Under the pieces are notes generated by a model. That model was not told the DNA's origin and did no database searches. It was given only the letters and a program-made list of their open reading frames with translations. Positions 1-8,826 of a DNA stretch of 64,000 bases are shown in pieces (the first letter of the stretch is position 1; each line of letters begins with the position of its first letter). Source of the stretch: Shewanella gelidimarina (GTDB taxonomy: Bacteria > Pseudomonadota > Gammaproteobacteria > Enterobacterales > Shewanellaceae); contig NZ_JAKIKW010000019.1 of assembly GCF_023283945.1 (NCBI RefSeq), positions 45,971 through 109,970 of the forward strand, read 5' to 3'. A program made the position numbers and the translations under genes.

Positions 1-1
1 A

Positions 2-1003
2 ATAGCTGGCCTTAAGCCAATTGAACTAGCAGCCAAAGAGGGCTTAGCGCTACTCAATGGTACGCAAGCTTCAACCGCTTTAGCGCTGGAAGGTCTGTTT
101 AACGCTGAAGATCTGTTTGCTGCCAGTTCAGTGATTGGTGCTATGAGTGTTGAAGCGGCAATGGGCAGTCGTAGTCCGTTTGATGTGCGTATTCATGCTG
201 CTCGTGGCCAGAAAGGCCAGATTGATTCGGCTGCTGTGTTCCGTCACTTATTAGCGGATGAATCTGAAATCAGTGTTGATCATCTTAACTGTGAAAAAGT
301 GCAAGATCCTTATTCGCTGCGTTGTCAGCCACAGGTATTGGGTGCATGTTTAACACAAATTCGCCACGCAGCTGAGGTGTTAGGCACCGAAGCTAACGGT
401 GTCACTGATAACCCATTAGTGTTCCAAGATACCGGTGACATTATCTCAGGCGGTAACTTTCACGCAGAACCCGTCGCGATGGCAGCCGATAATTTAGCGA
501 TTGCGATTGCGGAATTGGGTTCAATTGCTGAACGTCGTATCGCGCTGCTTATCGATCCTAATTTGTCTAAGCTACCACCGTTCTTAGTTGAAAATGGCGG
601 GGTAAACTCAGGCTTTATGATTGCGCAGGTGACTGCTGCAGCACTGGCTTCAGAGAACAAGACCTACGCTCACCCAGCCTCAGTCGATAGCTTGCCAACA
701 TCTGCTAACCAAGAAGACCATGTGTCTATGGCCACCTTTGCGGCGCGTCGTTTACGTTATATGTCTGAAAATACCCGCGGTGTGTTAGCGATTGAGCTAT
801 TGGCCTCGGCGCAAGGTTTAGACTTCCGTCGTCCATTACAGCCAAGTGCAGCAGTGGCAAAGGCGAAAGCAGAGATCCGTGAGTTGGTTTCTTATTACGA
901 TAAGGACCGTTTCTTCGGCCCAGATATCGAAGCATCAACCAACCTACTGCTGACTGCTAGCTTTAACGCTTACCTGCCAGCAGATATTCTGCCAAGCCTG
1001 TAA
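2..1003 (+). CDS. hutH: Histidine ammonia-lyase, C-terminal part
   Basis: Histidine ammonia-lyase converts L-histidine to trans-urocanate and ammonia, the first step of histidine use. The reading frame is open from base 2, so the gene starts upstream of the window. About 333 of some 510 residues are present. Seen here are the family segments [17 protein letters not shown] near the window start, GVTDNPLVF and [10 protein letters not shown]. The Ala-Ser-Gly triad that forms the MIO cofactor would lie upstream and cannot be checked. A strong terminator follows directly, so hutH is the last gene of its transcript; hutU is expected upstream. No frameshift is seen. Confidence 0.95.
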   Translation: MAGLKPIELAAKEGLALLNGTQASTALALEGLFNAEDLFAASSVIGAMSVEAAMGSRSPFDVRIHAARGQKGQIDSAAVFRHLLADESEISVDHLNCEKVQDPYSLRCQPQVLGACLTQIRHAAEVLGTEANGVTDNPLVFQDTGDIISGGNFHAEPVAMAADNLAIAIAELGSIAERRIALLIDPNLSKLPPFLVENGGVNSGFMIAQVTAAALASENKTYAHPASVDSLPTSANQEDHVSMATFAARRLRYMSENTRGVLAIELLASAQGLDFRRPLQPSAAVAKAKAEIRELVSYYDKDRFFGPDIEASTNLLLTASFNAYLPADILPSL

Positions 1004-1038
1004 TCGTGTAATCGGCTTGCTAGCCTTAAAATAGCGAG

Positions 1039-1070
1039 AAAGGGACTATCGATTGATAGTCCCTTTTTTT
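1039..1070 (+). terminator. Rho-independent terminator of hutH
   Basis: A 12-bp perfect stem (arms 1039-1050 and 1055-1066) with a 4-base loop runs into a T tract, 36 bases after the hutH stop. Confidence 0.9.
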
Positions 1071-1084
1071 GTATCTGCAGACTC

Positions 1085-1318
1085 GTGCATGAGCATTTTG
1101 GCTGCAATAAACACCCATGCCCTTATGCACAAGTGAAACGCTGGAATGATGAATATGAAGGCTGGTATAGCAAAGCTCAAGTTACAGACAGCATTACTAT
1201 CTTTGAGGCGTGTCTTAGTGATGAAAATGATAAGTATTTACTTGAAAAGTTTACAGTGTTTAAGCTGAGTCTTGCTGTTGCTCCAAATCCTGTGGAAGTG
1301 GAAATAGATCCCGCTTAA
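1085..1318 (+). CDS. Small ORF or gene remnant, function unknown
   Basis: A 77-codon frame opening at a GTG without a visible ribosome binding site, directly after the hutH terminator. The product has two cysteines near the N-terminus (GCNKHPCPY) and an acidic, otherwise normal-looking C-terminal half. I do not recognise a family. The missing start signal and the abrupt beginning suggest the 3' end of a decayed gene rather than a working one, but the composition looks coding. Confidence 0.3.
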   Translation: MHEHFGCNKHPCPYAQVKRWNDEYEGWYSKAQVTDSITIFEACLSDENDKYLLEKFTVFKLSLAVAPNPVEVEIDPA

Positions 1319-1507
1319 GTATTGATAAGGGAAGTTGCGCCTCCCCATATCATTTGCGGTGCTATATGCTGATTATTAGTGTTCTTAATGGCCTTGCTAG
1401 CTACGTGCTCCTTTAGTCTTAAGCCCAATGTCGCGGTTGTTGAAATGACAGATGCGTAATAGCGTAGTAGCTGACTATTTTCGCAGTTTAATCAAGTGGT
1501 GCTACTG

Positions 1508-1969
1508 ATGACTATTATGGCCTTTCAAGATAACTATCCAGATGATCTCAGTCATTGTTATGGCTGTGGTAAAAATAACCCTCATGGGCATCAGCTAAAA
1601 AGCTATTGGGATGACGATGAAACCATAGCGCATTTTATGCCTAAGGCCTTTCATACTGCCATTCCTGGATTTGTTTATGGTGGACTCATAGCGTCCTTAA
1701 TTGATTGTCACGGCACTGGCAGTGCAAGCGCCGCAGGGCTGCGGGCATTTGGCAGCCGCGATCAACAGTCGCCTCGGTTTGTCACCGCAGCGCTTAATAT
1801 TGATTATCTGGCGCCGACGCCAATGGGTGTAGAGCTAGAGTTGCGTGGTGTTATTCGCGAGATAAAACCGAGAAAAGTGGTGTTAGATATTACCCTTTCC
1901 GCGAAAGGGGTGACTTGTGCAAGAGCACATATGGTGGCAGTGAAAATGCCTGAAAGTATGATCAGCTGA
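1508..1969 (+). CDS. PaaI-type hotdog-fold thioesterase family protein
   Basis: A 153-residue protein of the hotdog-fold acyl-CoA thioesterase superfamily, PaaI/YiiD-like. It has an N-terminal CYGCGKNNPHG segment typical of a subgroup with a Cys-rich start, then a central helix region (GFVYGGLIASLIDCHGTGSA) that holds the active-site area, and a C-terminal strand region. The substrate cannot be read from sequence. ATG 1508 and ATG 1517 are both possible, and neither has a strong ribosome binding site. The gene stands alone with no obvious operon partner. Confidence 0.75.
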   Translation: MTIMAFQDNYPDDLSHCYGCGKNNPHGHQLKSYWDDDETIAHFMPKAFHTAIPGFVYGGLIASLIDCHGTGSASAAGLRAFGSRDQQSPRFVTAALNIDYLAPTPMGVELELRGVIREIKPRKVVLDITLSAKGVTCARAHMVAVKMPESMIS

Positions 1970-2151
1970 GTTGTTTAAATAGTAATATGCAACTTGGGTA
2001 GACGAGCTCATTTCTGGACTGAAGTGAGTTCGAGTCTTTGATTACCCCCCGAATCTTCGCATTAACTGCTGCTATTTAAAGACATGGAGTGGGTCATATA
2101 TTCTGTTTGGGCGTTGCTGGTGACATTTTTCTAGCGCGTTGCGTATGGAAG

Positions 2152-2388
2152 CTAGGTGGTACTTGCTCTAGAACCTTTTACAAGTTGAAACAATAGATAT
2201 AGACCTACAATTACCGATACTGTCGCCATCAATGGGCCTAGAAATAACCAGCAAGCGATATATATTGTTATGCCTAAAACACCTTTTTGCTCGGCAACGG
2301 AATAAAGACCTAAAGCTCCGAACATTAGCGCGCCGAAGCCTAAAACTCCTGCAGCGATAGTCATAATTATTAGTAATATGTCATTCAT
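2152..2388 (-). CDS. Small inner-membrane protein, unknown function
   Basis: A 78-residue hydrophobic protein with two or three predicted membrane helices: the N-terminal stretch ILLIIMTIAAGVLGFGALMF, a second around ITIYIACWLFLGPLMATV, continuing to GLYLLFQL. It ends in a short basic tail. The hydrophobic pattern and clean ATG start suggest a real gene, but the ribosome binding site is weak and I recognise no family. Confidence 0.5.
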   Translation of the reverse strand: MNDILLIIMTIAAGVLGFGALMFGALGLYSVAEQKGVLGITIYIACWLFLGPLMATVSVIVGLYLLFQLVKGSRASTT

Positions 2389-2540
2389 ATCAGAGAGCGT
2401 ATCGCGTTAGGTGGGACGCCGCAATGTTAAGTTGATTTGCCATCAGTGGTGCCAATGACCTACGGTCGGCGCATGTGCACTGGATTATAAAAGCGCAATG
2501 GTTATACTTCTGCGCGAATAAGAAGCAATACCCTAAATGT

Positions 2541-2570
2541 AAAAAGACCCAGCCGAATCGGCTAGGTCTC
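2541..2570 (-). terminator. Terminator of the DUF3157-like gene
   Basis: On the minus strand a stem of about 11 bp with one mismatch runs into five T. An outer arm pair, AATACCCT at 2527-2534 with AGGGTATT at about 2575-2582, extends the structure. Confidence 0.75.
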
Positions 2571-2599
2571 TAAAGGGTATTGCTTACACAAAGGGCGAA

Positions 2600-3283
2600 C
2601 TACATGCGAGAATCCATCTCTTTCATCTTTAAGCTCATCAGCTGCTTAGTCCACTGGGCTTTGTCTATGCCTTCTATCCAGAAAACACGGCTTTCTCGAG
2701 TTTGGCCTTTACGTAAATAAGAGTCAGGCATTCTAAATACCGCTTGCCATACATTGACCGTTTCTTTCTTAATGAGTGCACCAGAATCGGCAAATAGGCT
2801 GATCTCTAATTCGATCATCACATAATGCTCTGTGCTAGTACTCGATAGCTCGAAGGTCAGTCCTAAGCGGTCGTCATCGTCCCATTGCTGATCTAAAAAG
2901 TTAACTTTTACGCCATTTTTAGCCGTTGATTTAAGCAGTGCTGCCTGTGCGATGGCGCTGGCAGTCAGGTTATCGGCTTTGGCTGGTAACGTGCTTGGTG
3001 TGGTCGCTGGTGTTGACTTGGTTGCTGGCGTCGCGACTGTCGCAGTACCTACCGCAGCTCCTACAACAGGAACGGTGACTGCAGCTATGGCTGGCAGTGT
3101 CGCTGGGACTGCACTGTGGTCTTGGGTCTGACTTTCTAGGATCACATATTCCCAAGTAAAGTCATCGTTGATTTGAATCAACGCACCATTATCCAACGTG
3201 ACCCGTGTGACTTCATCGGCAAATGCCGGGAAAGCAAAGATTAATAAGACAACTGAAGCGTAGTTTCGCAGCGCGTTATACAT
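2600..3283 (-). CDS. Exported protein, DUF3157-like
   Basis: A 227-residue protein with a typical Sec signal peptide (hydrophobic core VVLLIFAFPAFA, cleavage probably after AFA). A short motif, VTLDNGALIQINDDFTWEYV, resembles the N-terminus of DUF3157 proteins of Shewanella and Vibrio. A low-complexity Ala/Thr/Pro/Val linker (about residues 55-105) joins it to a C-terminal beta-rich domain. It is probably periplasmic or surface associated; function unknown. AGGTAAC precedes the ATG. It stands between its own terminator and the next minus-strand gene, 79 bases upstream. Confidence 0.75.
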   Translation of the reverse strand: MYNALRNYASVVLLIFAFPAFADEVTRVTLDNGALIQINDDFTWEYVILESQTQDHSAVPATLPAIAAVTVPVVGAAVGTATVATPATKSTPATTPSTLPAKADNLTASAIAQAALLKSTAKNGVKVNFLDQQWDDDDRLGLTFELSSTSTEHYVMIELEISLFADSGALIKKETVNVWQAVFRMPDSYLRKGQTRESRVFWIEGIDKAQWTKQLMSLKMKEMDSRM

Positions 3284-3362
3284 GATTTGTTACCTGTCTA
3301 AGGAGATTGCTCTAGCATAGACAAACTCCCGTCAGATTAACACTGTTAAAGGTTGATGTGGT

Positions 3363-3899
3363 TCACATTGAGTAACCGATACTAAATACAGCCGACTCGG
3401 TCGCAGAGTTATAACCAGCGCCTAAAGACAGATGTTTACCCACTACATAGCGTAAGCCTACCTCGGCTCCCCAAGTGGTATCTTTGTCTGTTTCCCAAAC
3501 GGGCTTACCGCCGACAATCTTGGGCACGATATTATTGGTATAGGAATACTCGCTGGAATAAGCGGCGGCGCCGCCATATAGGCTTAACTTAGGCAGCAAG
3601 GTATAGCTGAGACCAAAGCGCCACTGAGTGTCCTTGGCGTGGGCTTCGCCAGGTTCTTCTACAATGACATCAGTCTCTTTGCTCTGCGCATAGCCAATGT
3701 AATAGCCCCAGTCGGCATAATCGGTGTCGTAATGGCTTGGCGCAATGGTGATGCCATACATGTCAGACGTCGCGGGTATGTAATCTAGCGTGAGGGCGAT
3801 GACTGGTTTAGGTAAGATGGGCTCATCAAAACTGAAGTCATTAGCACTAACTTGAGTGCTGATTAAAGCCAAAAGGCTGGCAATTAGGTATTTGGTCAT
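3363..3899 (-). CDS. Outer-membrane beta-barrel protein, YfaZ-like
   Basis: A 178-residue protein with a signal peptide (YLIASLLALISTQVSA, cleaved before NDF). The mature part has alternating hydrophobic/polar strands rich in Tyr, Trp and Gly (WGYYIGYAQ, WRFGLSYTL, WGAEVGLRYV, LSLGAGYN) and ends SIGYSM, typical of a small outer-membrane barrel of the YfaZ/OmpA-like type. GAGAAG lies before the ATG. The specific function is not known. Confidence 0.7.
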   Translation of the reverse strand: MTKYLIASLLALISTQVSANDFSFDEPILPKPVIALTLDYIPATSDMYGITIAPSHYDTDYADWGYYIGYAQSKETDVIVEEPGEAHAKDTQWRFGLSYTLLPKLSLYGGAAAYSSEYSYTNNIVPKIVGGKPVWETDKDTTWGAEVGLRYVVGKHLSLGAGYNSATESAVFSIGYSM

Positions 3900-4096
3900 G
3901 GTCTTCTCATTTGGCTATCAGGTGATAGAAAATGGATTGTTGTGAATCTTTAGATTACAGTCAACTCACAATGCTCAAATAGCTGTTAAACTTGATGTTT
4001 GTAACGCTGTTGTTTGTTATTTGAGTCTAGGGTGTTGGCTTTTTTTTATAAGATTGATGAGTTACTTTGTCTACTCACTATTTGGAGATTTAGATT

Positions 4097-5353
4097 TTGG
4101 ATCAGGAATTACGAGCCACTATTACGCAATGGTTAGCCAGTGCGGGTATCGACAGCCAACCTGCAGATGGGGTTTCAACTAGCATTTTGGTTGTAGCCTG
4201 TTTCATTGTGGCGTTTATTGGCTACATTGTTGTTAAGCGAGGTGTGGTTAGCACCATGAATATGGTTATTCAGCGTTCTCGTGTCACTTGGGACGACATC
4301 TTCATGCGCTATCGCGTACTGGAGAAAATAGCCAAGCTGGTGCCTGCGCTGATCCTCAATATTATTCTGCCGCTAGCGTTGACTGAACATGCTGTATTGG
4401 CGAGTTTGGCGGACAGATTGCTAGACGTCACTATCGTTATCTTATTTGTTCGAGCAGTGTATAGCGGACTCGATGCCGCCAATGAAATTGCAGATGTAAA
4501 CTTGGTCAGCCGCCGATTACCCATCAAAAGCTTTGTGCAGTTGTTTAAGTTATTCATGTTTTTCGTTGCCATTATCATCTCTGTTTCAGTGCTTGCTGAC
4601 CAATCGCCAGTCTATTTCCTTAGTGGTTTAGGTGTCGCAACGGGTTTGGTTATGTTGGTCTTTAGGGACACCATATTAGGTTTTGTGGCCGGAATTCAGT
4701 TGGCCGCCAATAGAATGGTGAGCCCAACGGATTGGATCCAAATGGACAAGTATGGCGCCGACGGTGCGGTAGAAGAGGTGTCGCTGACCACGGTTAAAGT
4801 GCGAAATTGGGATCAGACGATTACCATGATCCCTGCTTATGCTTTGGTGTCTGATGCCTTTAAAAACTGGCGCGGAATGTCTGAGTCAGGTGGCCGCAGG
4901 ATCAAGCGCTCGGTGCAAATAGATATCAGCTCAATCGGTTTTTTAACCGAAGACGATAAACAACGCTTAGCTAAGATTAATCACCTTAAGTCATATTTCA
5001 CTGCTAAATCACAGGAGATCGCCACATTTAACGCTCAAGTTGTTGATGCTGACATGCCCGTGAACAGTCGTCACCTAACTAACATCGGCACGTTCAGAGC
5101 TTACATGTTGTCCTACTTGAAACAGCATGAGCAAATACATAAAGACATGACATTGATGGTTCGTCAGCTTGCGCCGACCTCATCGGGTGTCCCTATTGAG
5201 CTTTATATCTTCACCAACGACACTCGCTGGACAGTGTATGAAGACATTCAGGCCGATATTTTTGACCATGTATTTGCCATATTGCCTGAGTTTGGTTTAA
5301 GGGTTTACCAAGGGCCAACAGGCGCAGATGTTCGCAGCTTGCAAAGCCACTAA
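4097..5353 (+). CDS. MscS-family mechanosensitive channel, YbdG-like
   Basis: A 418-residue inner-membrane channel of the MscS superfamily. Around four to five hydrophobic helices fill residues 25-200, followed by the pore/beta domain (FVAGIQLAANRMVSPTDWIQM, VEEVSLTTVKVRNWDQTI, then a Pro-Ala-Tyr loop and FKNWRGMSESGGRRIKRS). The Asn-Trp-Arg and Ser-Gly-Gly-Arg-Arg segments are typical of the YbdG branch, which gives small (MscM-type) conductance in E. coli. The start is TTG 4097 with TTGGAG nine bases upstream. It is monocistronic with a strong terminator. Confidence 0.88.
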   Translation: MDQELRATITQWLASAGIDSQPADGVSTSILVVACFIVAFIGYIVVKRGVVSTMNMVIQRSRVTWDDIFMRYRVLEKIAKLVPALILNIILPLALTEHAVLASLADRLLDVTIVILFVRAVYSGLDAANEIADVNLVSRRLPIKSFVQLFKLFMFFVAIIISVSVLADQSPVYFLSGLGVATGLVMLVFRDTILGFVAGIQLAANRMVSPTDWIQMDKYGADGAVEEVSLTTVKVRNWDQTITMIPAYALVSDAFKNWRGMSESGGRRIKRSVQIDISSIGFLTEDDKQRLAKINHLKSYFTAKSQEIATFNAQVVDADMPVNSRHLTNIGTFRAYMLSYLKQHEQIHKDMTLMVRQLAPTSSGVPIELYIFTNDTRWTVYEDIQADIFDHVFAILPEFGLRVYQGPTGADVRSLQSH

Positions 5354-5380
5354 ACTAAACTGCGAAGTTAATTGAAAGAC

Positions 5381-5412
5381 AAAAAAAGGCACGTATTTAC
5401 GTGCCTTTTTTA
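5381..5412. terminator. Bidirectional terminator between the mscS-like gene and folM
   Basis: A perfect 12-bp stem with A tract before and T tract after (AAAAAGGCACGT / ACGTGCCTTTTT), able to end transcription from both sides. Confidence 0.9.
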
Positions 5413-5462
5413 TGGGCTGATTTTTAAACTGAGTTCGGTCTACTATCACATTGAGCTTGTCG

Positions 5463-6170
5463 CTAAACTAAATGCCGACCACCATCAATCTTGATCACTT
5501 GTCCTGTCACATACTGACTCTGCATCAAGTAGGTCACCGCATTTAAAACCTCACTCTCGCCGCCCTCTTTCTGTAACAGTGATTTTTTGAGGGCTTTTTG
5601 CTTGTACTGCTCACCGTCATCGGGGTTAAACATCAGCATGGCGGGCGCAATGCTGTTGACCTTAACATTAGGCGCTAACTTAGCGGCAAACGATAAGGTT
5701 AAGTTGTGCAGTGCTGCTTTACTGGCGGCATAAGCGGCATGCTTCTTACTGCCTTTTTCTGCGACATAATCGGTAATGTGAATAATATCAGCAGTGCCTC
5801 CGGTATAGGCATTGAGCTGCTCTGTCAGGGCAAGGTTGATAACATAAGGCACGCTGACATGAATGCGCATCATCTTGTCCATAATGAATATGGCAGAGTC
5901 TGCATCACCGTCTGGCAACCAATCGGATGCATTATGGATAATAGCTCTGATGGCGGGTTGCTGTTTTAGCGTGACCAGTAGCTCATCAAGTTGTGATGCA
6001 TCTTCAAAGTCGCATCGATACAGCTCGACACCTAAGGTTTCAAGCTCTTGCAGTTGCGGATATTGGCTACGATAGGTGCCAATGACTTTTTGTCCCTGCT
6101 GGGCCAAGTGTTTAGCAAGATAAAAGCCGACACGCTTGCCGACTCCCGTAATTAAAATGGGGGCTGTCAT
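5463..6170 (-). CDS. folM: Dihydromonapterin/dihydrofolate reductase FolM
   Basis: A short-chain dehydrogenase/reductase that reduces dihydromonapterin to tetrahydromonapterin with NADPH. Cofactor motif TGVGKRVG sits near the N-terminus (residues 8-15), and the catalytic motif is YAASKAAL (Tyr and Lys), with AIIHNAS as the NNAG-like segment. At 235 residues it matches FolM length and not the longer FabG. It is the third gene of folX-folE-folM, 59 bases after folE, with GGAAG before the ATG. The operon context supports FolM over a generic SDR. Confidence 0.9.
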   Translation of the reverse strand: MTAPILITGVGKRVGFYLAKHLAQQGQKVIGTYRSQYPQLQELETLGVELYRCDFEDASQLDELLVTLKQQPAIRAIIHNASDWLPDGDADSAIFIMDKMMRIHVSVPYVINLALTEQLNAYTGGTADIIHITDYVAEKGSKKHAAYAASKAALHNLTLSFAAKLAPNVKVNSIAPAMLMFNPDDGEQYKQKALKKSLLQKEGGESEVLNAVTYLMQSQYVTGQVIKIDGGRHLV

Positions 6171-6229
6171 TATACCACTTCCGTTAATCTAATCCCTTTA
6201 GGGCCTGATAGCCGAGGTGCTGACTTAAT

Positions 6230-6868
6230 TTATCTTAAAAACTCTGCACGGGTTGAAGCATTCGATTTAAAGTTTCCGCCCAGTGCCGTCGTTTGAGTTT
6301 TAGATTGGGTATCCATAACCCCTCTGGACTTTACGCAGTAGTGTGTGGCGTCAATGCTCACCGCTACATTATCGGTCGCGAGTAATGTTTGCAGTGCGAC
6401 TAAAATCTGCTTGGTTAAGCGTTCCTGCACCTGTGGGCGTTGAGCAAAAAATCGCACAATGCGATTGATCTTCGATAAACCGATAATGGTGTTATTGGGT
6501 ATGTAGGCGACTTTTGCGAGCCCATCGATGGTGACAAAGTGGTGCTCGCAGGTGCTGACCACGCTGATATCGGTGATCCGTACCATTTCATCGATAGCCA
6601 TTTTATTTTCAATTTGGGCAATTTTGGGGAAATTTGCATAATCTAAGCCAGCAAATATTTCGTTTACATACATCTTGGCAATACGATGCGGAGTTTCTTG
6701 CAAACTGTCATCGCTAAGATCTAGCCCCAGGGTGGATACGACTTCAGTCATTAAGCCTTTAATACGTTCATATTTTTGCTCGGCGGTCATATCCGAGGGC
6801 GTTAATGGCGTTTCGAGCCCTTGGGCGATGAGTGCTTCTCTCACTTGTTCAGCCTGTGATACATCCAT
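6230..6868 (-). CDS. folE: GTP cyclohydrolase I
   Basis: This enzyme converts GTP to 7,8-dihydroneopterin triphosphate, the entry step to folate and pterins. Zinc and active-site segments are intact: [10 protein letters not shown] and HYCVKSRG. The start at 6868 (212 aa) is preferred over an upstream in-frame ATG at 6910 because CAGGAG lies six bases before it and the 14 extra residues are not family-like. It follows folX directly, so translation may be coupled. It supplies substrate to FolX and, through it, FolM. Confidence 0.95.
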   Translation of the reverse strand: MDVSQAEQVREALIAQGLETPLTPSDMTAEQKYERIKGLMTEVVSTLGLDLSDDSLQETPHRIAKMYVNEIFAGLDYANFPKIAQIENKMAIDEMVRITDISVVSTCEHHFVTIDGLAKVAYIPNNTIIGLSKINRIVRFFAQRPQVQERLTKQILVALQTLLATDNVAVSIDATHYCVKSRGVMDTQSKTQTTALGGNFKSNASTRAEFLR

Positions 6869-6909
6869 AGTTGACTCCTGCTGTGAATGAATAATTTGGC
6901 AATTGGGCA

Positions 6910-7275
6910 TTAGGATTTACGGTACTCGAGTGACAATGAAACAGAGTCTGCAAATCTTAATGCATGGGGTTTATCAATCGTCACACGGGCATATTGCACC
7001 CATGGATGTTGACTACTGATGTCGAGTACGTCAGACACGAGCTTTTCTAACAGTAGGAATCGTCCCTCTTCCACATGCTGGATAACCGCTTTGGTCACTT
7101 TCTTGTAGTTGAGCGCTTCGTCTACATTATCTTCTCGAATCGCATTGCTTGCGGGGTAGTGGATTTCAATGTTAATCACCACGTCCTGCATCTTCTCGCG
7201 TTCTTCGATATTGAAGCCGATGTAGGTGCGCAGGCGTAAATTGGTCACTTTTATAATGGCATTGCTGGTTGTCAT
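6910..7275 (-). CDS. folX: Dihydroneopterin triphosphate 2'-epimerase
   Basis: The 121-residue enzyme epimerises dihydroneopterin triphosphate to dihydromonapterin triphosphate. It matches the E. coli protein closely: [44 protein letters not shown] and ALRFADSVS. The ALRFADSVS segment and context distinguish it from the paralogue FolB. It is the first gene of folX-folE-folM; AAAGGACTC precedes the ATG. A palindrome lies about 20 bases upstream of the start. Confidence 0.93.
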   Translation of the reverse strand: MTTSNAIIKVTNLRLRTYIGFNIEEREKMQDVVINIEIHYPASNAIREDNVDEALNYKKVTKAVIQHVEEGRFLLLEKLVSDVLDISSQHPWVQYARVTIDKPHALRFADSVSLSLEYRKS

Positions 7276-7294
7276 TTAGAGTCCTTTTTAAATG

Positions 7295-7316
7295 GATACT
7301 GATGGCATTCAGTATC
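7295..7316. promoter_or_regulatory. Palindrome upstream of folX, possible operator or leader hairpin
   Basis: Perfect 8-bp arms GATACTGA and TCAGTATC separated by 6 bases, 19 bases before the folX ATG. Placement in the leader suggests an operator or an RNA hairpin; no known regulator is matched. Confidence 0.35.
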
Positions 7317-7559
7317 TGTTCATTCAGTGGAAATTTAAAGCACTGAAAGCAAAAAGCTAATAGTTATTCTCGGCTAAGGGATTCATCCAGTCGTATATCG
7401 AAGGTTAGCTTCCTTAGCTACGAGCTTTCAAACTCACGCGAGGCCAAAAGTACAATTATAGGCAAGAATACGGATAATCCCGCGATTAAGATCAACTCTT
7501 AACGACTCATTTACATCAAGCAGAGATCTAAAAGTCAACTGACATCGTACAGATTAGTC

Positions 7560-8039
7560 ATGTTTAGCGCTGAAGATGAGTCCGCTATGGGGAAAAATGA
7601 ACGTGTTTGGCTAGGACTGGGTTATGCCGGGCTGTTGCCTTTTATCTTATCCACATTAATGGTTTGGCTGGGTTGGCAGCTGCCGTGGTTTAGTGCCAAT
7701 TTTGCGTTTATTAGCTACAGCGCGATTATCCTTAGCTTTATTTCCGGCACTCTTTGGGGCCGTGCGCTAGCCCTATCGACGAGTGGCACCATTGGTCGAT
7801 TACTGATCCTCAGTAATCTTTATTCGATACTCGCTTGGGTCGCTTTATTACTCAATCAAGAGGTCATCAGTCTGGCAATTCTGTCGGTAGGTTATTTAAG
7901 TTTGCTCGCGGTTGAGAAAAAATCGCAAGCGCTATGCCTTAATGATGACTATCTCTCGATGAGACATCGCCTAACGTTGGTGGCTGTGAGTATGCATTTA
8001 CTGATGTTGATCCATCAGTTGTTTGGAGGTTTGCAATGA
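7560..8039 (+). CDS. DUF3429 family inner-membrane protein
   Basis: A protein of up to 159 residues with about five hydrophobic helices and a conserved Ser-Gly-Thr-Leu-Trp-Gly motif after the second (SFISGTLWGRAL), typical of DUF3429 proteins. ATG 7587 (MGKNER) may be the true start; neither start has a strong ribosome binding site. It ends in an ATGA overlap with the DCC-family gene, so the two are translated together. Function is not known. Confidence 0.75.
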   Translation: MFSAEDESAMGKNERVWLGLGYAGLLPFILSTLMVWLGWQLPWFSANFAFISYSAIILSFISGTLWGRALALSTSGTIGRLLILSNLYSILAWVALLLNQEVISLAILSVGYLSLLAVEKKSQALCLNDDYLSMRHRLTLVAVSMHLLMLIHQLFGGLQ

Positions 8040-8422
8040 AACTACGTATTTTTTATGACTCACTTTGTCCGCTTTGTGACGCTGAAATGCAGCATATAAA
8101 AGCCCGAGATATTGACGATAATATAGAACTACAAGATCTTAACCAGAGTGATTTTGCGAGTAAATACCCAGAGATTGATTTCACTGTTGCTAACCGCATA
8201 CTGCATGCCCAACGTCCAGATGGTTCAATTATTACCGGGCTTGATGTTACTTACGAAGCTTGGGCGGTGGTCGGCAAAGAGAGGTGGGTTTCACTGCTGC
8301 GTTGCTCATTAGTGAAACCATTCGCCGATAAAGGTTATCTATTTTTTGCTAAGCATCGCTACCGTATCTCTTACCTGTTAACCGGTAAGAAGCGTTGCGA
8401 AAGTGGTACTTGTTCCCGCTAG
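8036..8422 (+). CDS. DCC-family (DUF393) thiol-disulfide-like protein
   Basis: A 128-residue protein with the N-terminal signature FYDSLCPLCDAE, the CxxC-bearing thioredoxin-like start of the DUF393 family. The rest includes the usual central segment (LDVTYEAWAVVG) and ends in a further Cys pair (CESGTC). A redox role is inferred. GGAGG lies before the ATG, inside the end of the DUF3429 gene. It may assist the cysteine-rich product of the next operon, but 122 bases separate them. Confidence 0.78.
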   Translation: MKLRIFYDSLCPLCDAEMQHIKARDIDDNIELQDLNQSDFASKYPEIDFTVANRILHAQRPDGSIITGLDVTYEAWAVVGKERWVSLLRCSLVKPFADKGYLFFAKHRYRISYLLTGKKRCESGTCSR

Positions 8423-8544
8423 CGTGAGTGGTTTACACGATTCATCTCGATTCAACTAGAATTAATTTTGACCACAATGCAATCAATCCCATGACTCAAT
8501 CGTTATAGGGTTGAATGTGTTATCTATCAAAAGGAATAATCGAT

Positions 8545-8826
8545 ATGAAATCTACAACAGCACTCGGCGTAACCGTGGCAGGTATTTTGGCTGCCAGTTT
8601 ATCTTTAGGTGCACAAGCGGTACCTGATCAACCGAAAGAGTGGGAAAAATGCGCAGGTATCGCAAAAGCGGGTGCCAATGATTGTGGTGCTTTAGATGGC
8701 AGCCATGGTTGTGCGGGCCAAGCTAAAACTGACAACTTGGCGGCTGAGTGGGTTTATGTGCCCGCTGGAACATGCGACAAAATAGCCGGCGGTGAAGTAA
8801 AAGCGGTTAAACCGGCTAAAAGCTAA
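8545..8826 (+). CDS. bufA: Bufferin-type RiPP precursor, DUF2282 family
   Basis: A 93-residue exported precursor with a signal peptide (AGILAASLSLGAQA). Its mature part carries four cysteines in the DUF2282 spacing: KCAG, NDCG, HGCAGQAK and GTCDK. In bufferins these cysteines are modified by an MNIO enzyme into thiooxazole-type groups that bind copper in the periplasm; that chemistry is known for relatives and inferred here. The start at 8545 has AAGGA nine bases upstream; an in-frame ATG at 8515 would precede the signal peptide with an unsuitable run. Its TAATG junction with the next gene couples translation. Relatives are also called gigA. Confidence 0.88.
   Translation: MKSTTALGVTVAGILAASLSLGAQAVPDQPKEWEKCAGIAKAGANDCGALDGSHGCAGQAKTDNLAAEWVYVPAGTCDKIAGGEVKAVKPAKS

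Noticed and set aside
1970..2151. Possible small RNA between the thioesterase and membrane protein genes
   Set aside because: No clear promoter, terminator or stable fold was seen.
8515..8544. Longer in-frame start for the bufferin precursor
   Set aside because: The extra ten residues precede a normal signal peptide, and the good ribosome binding site serves ATG 8545.
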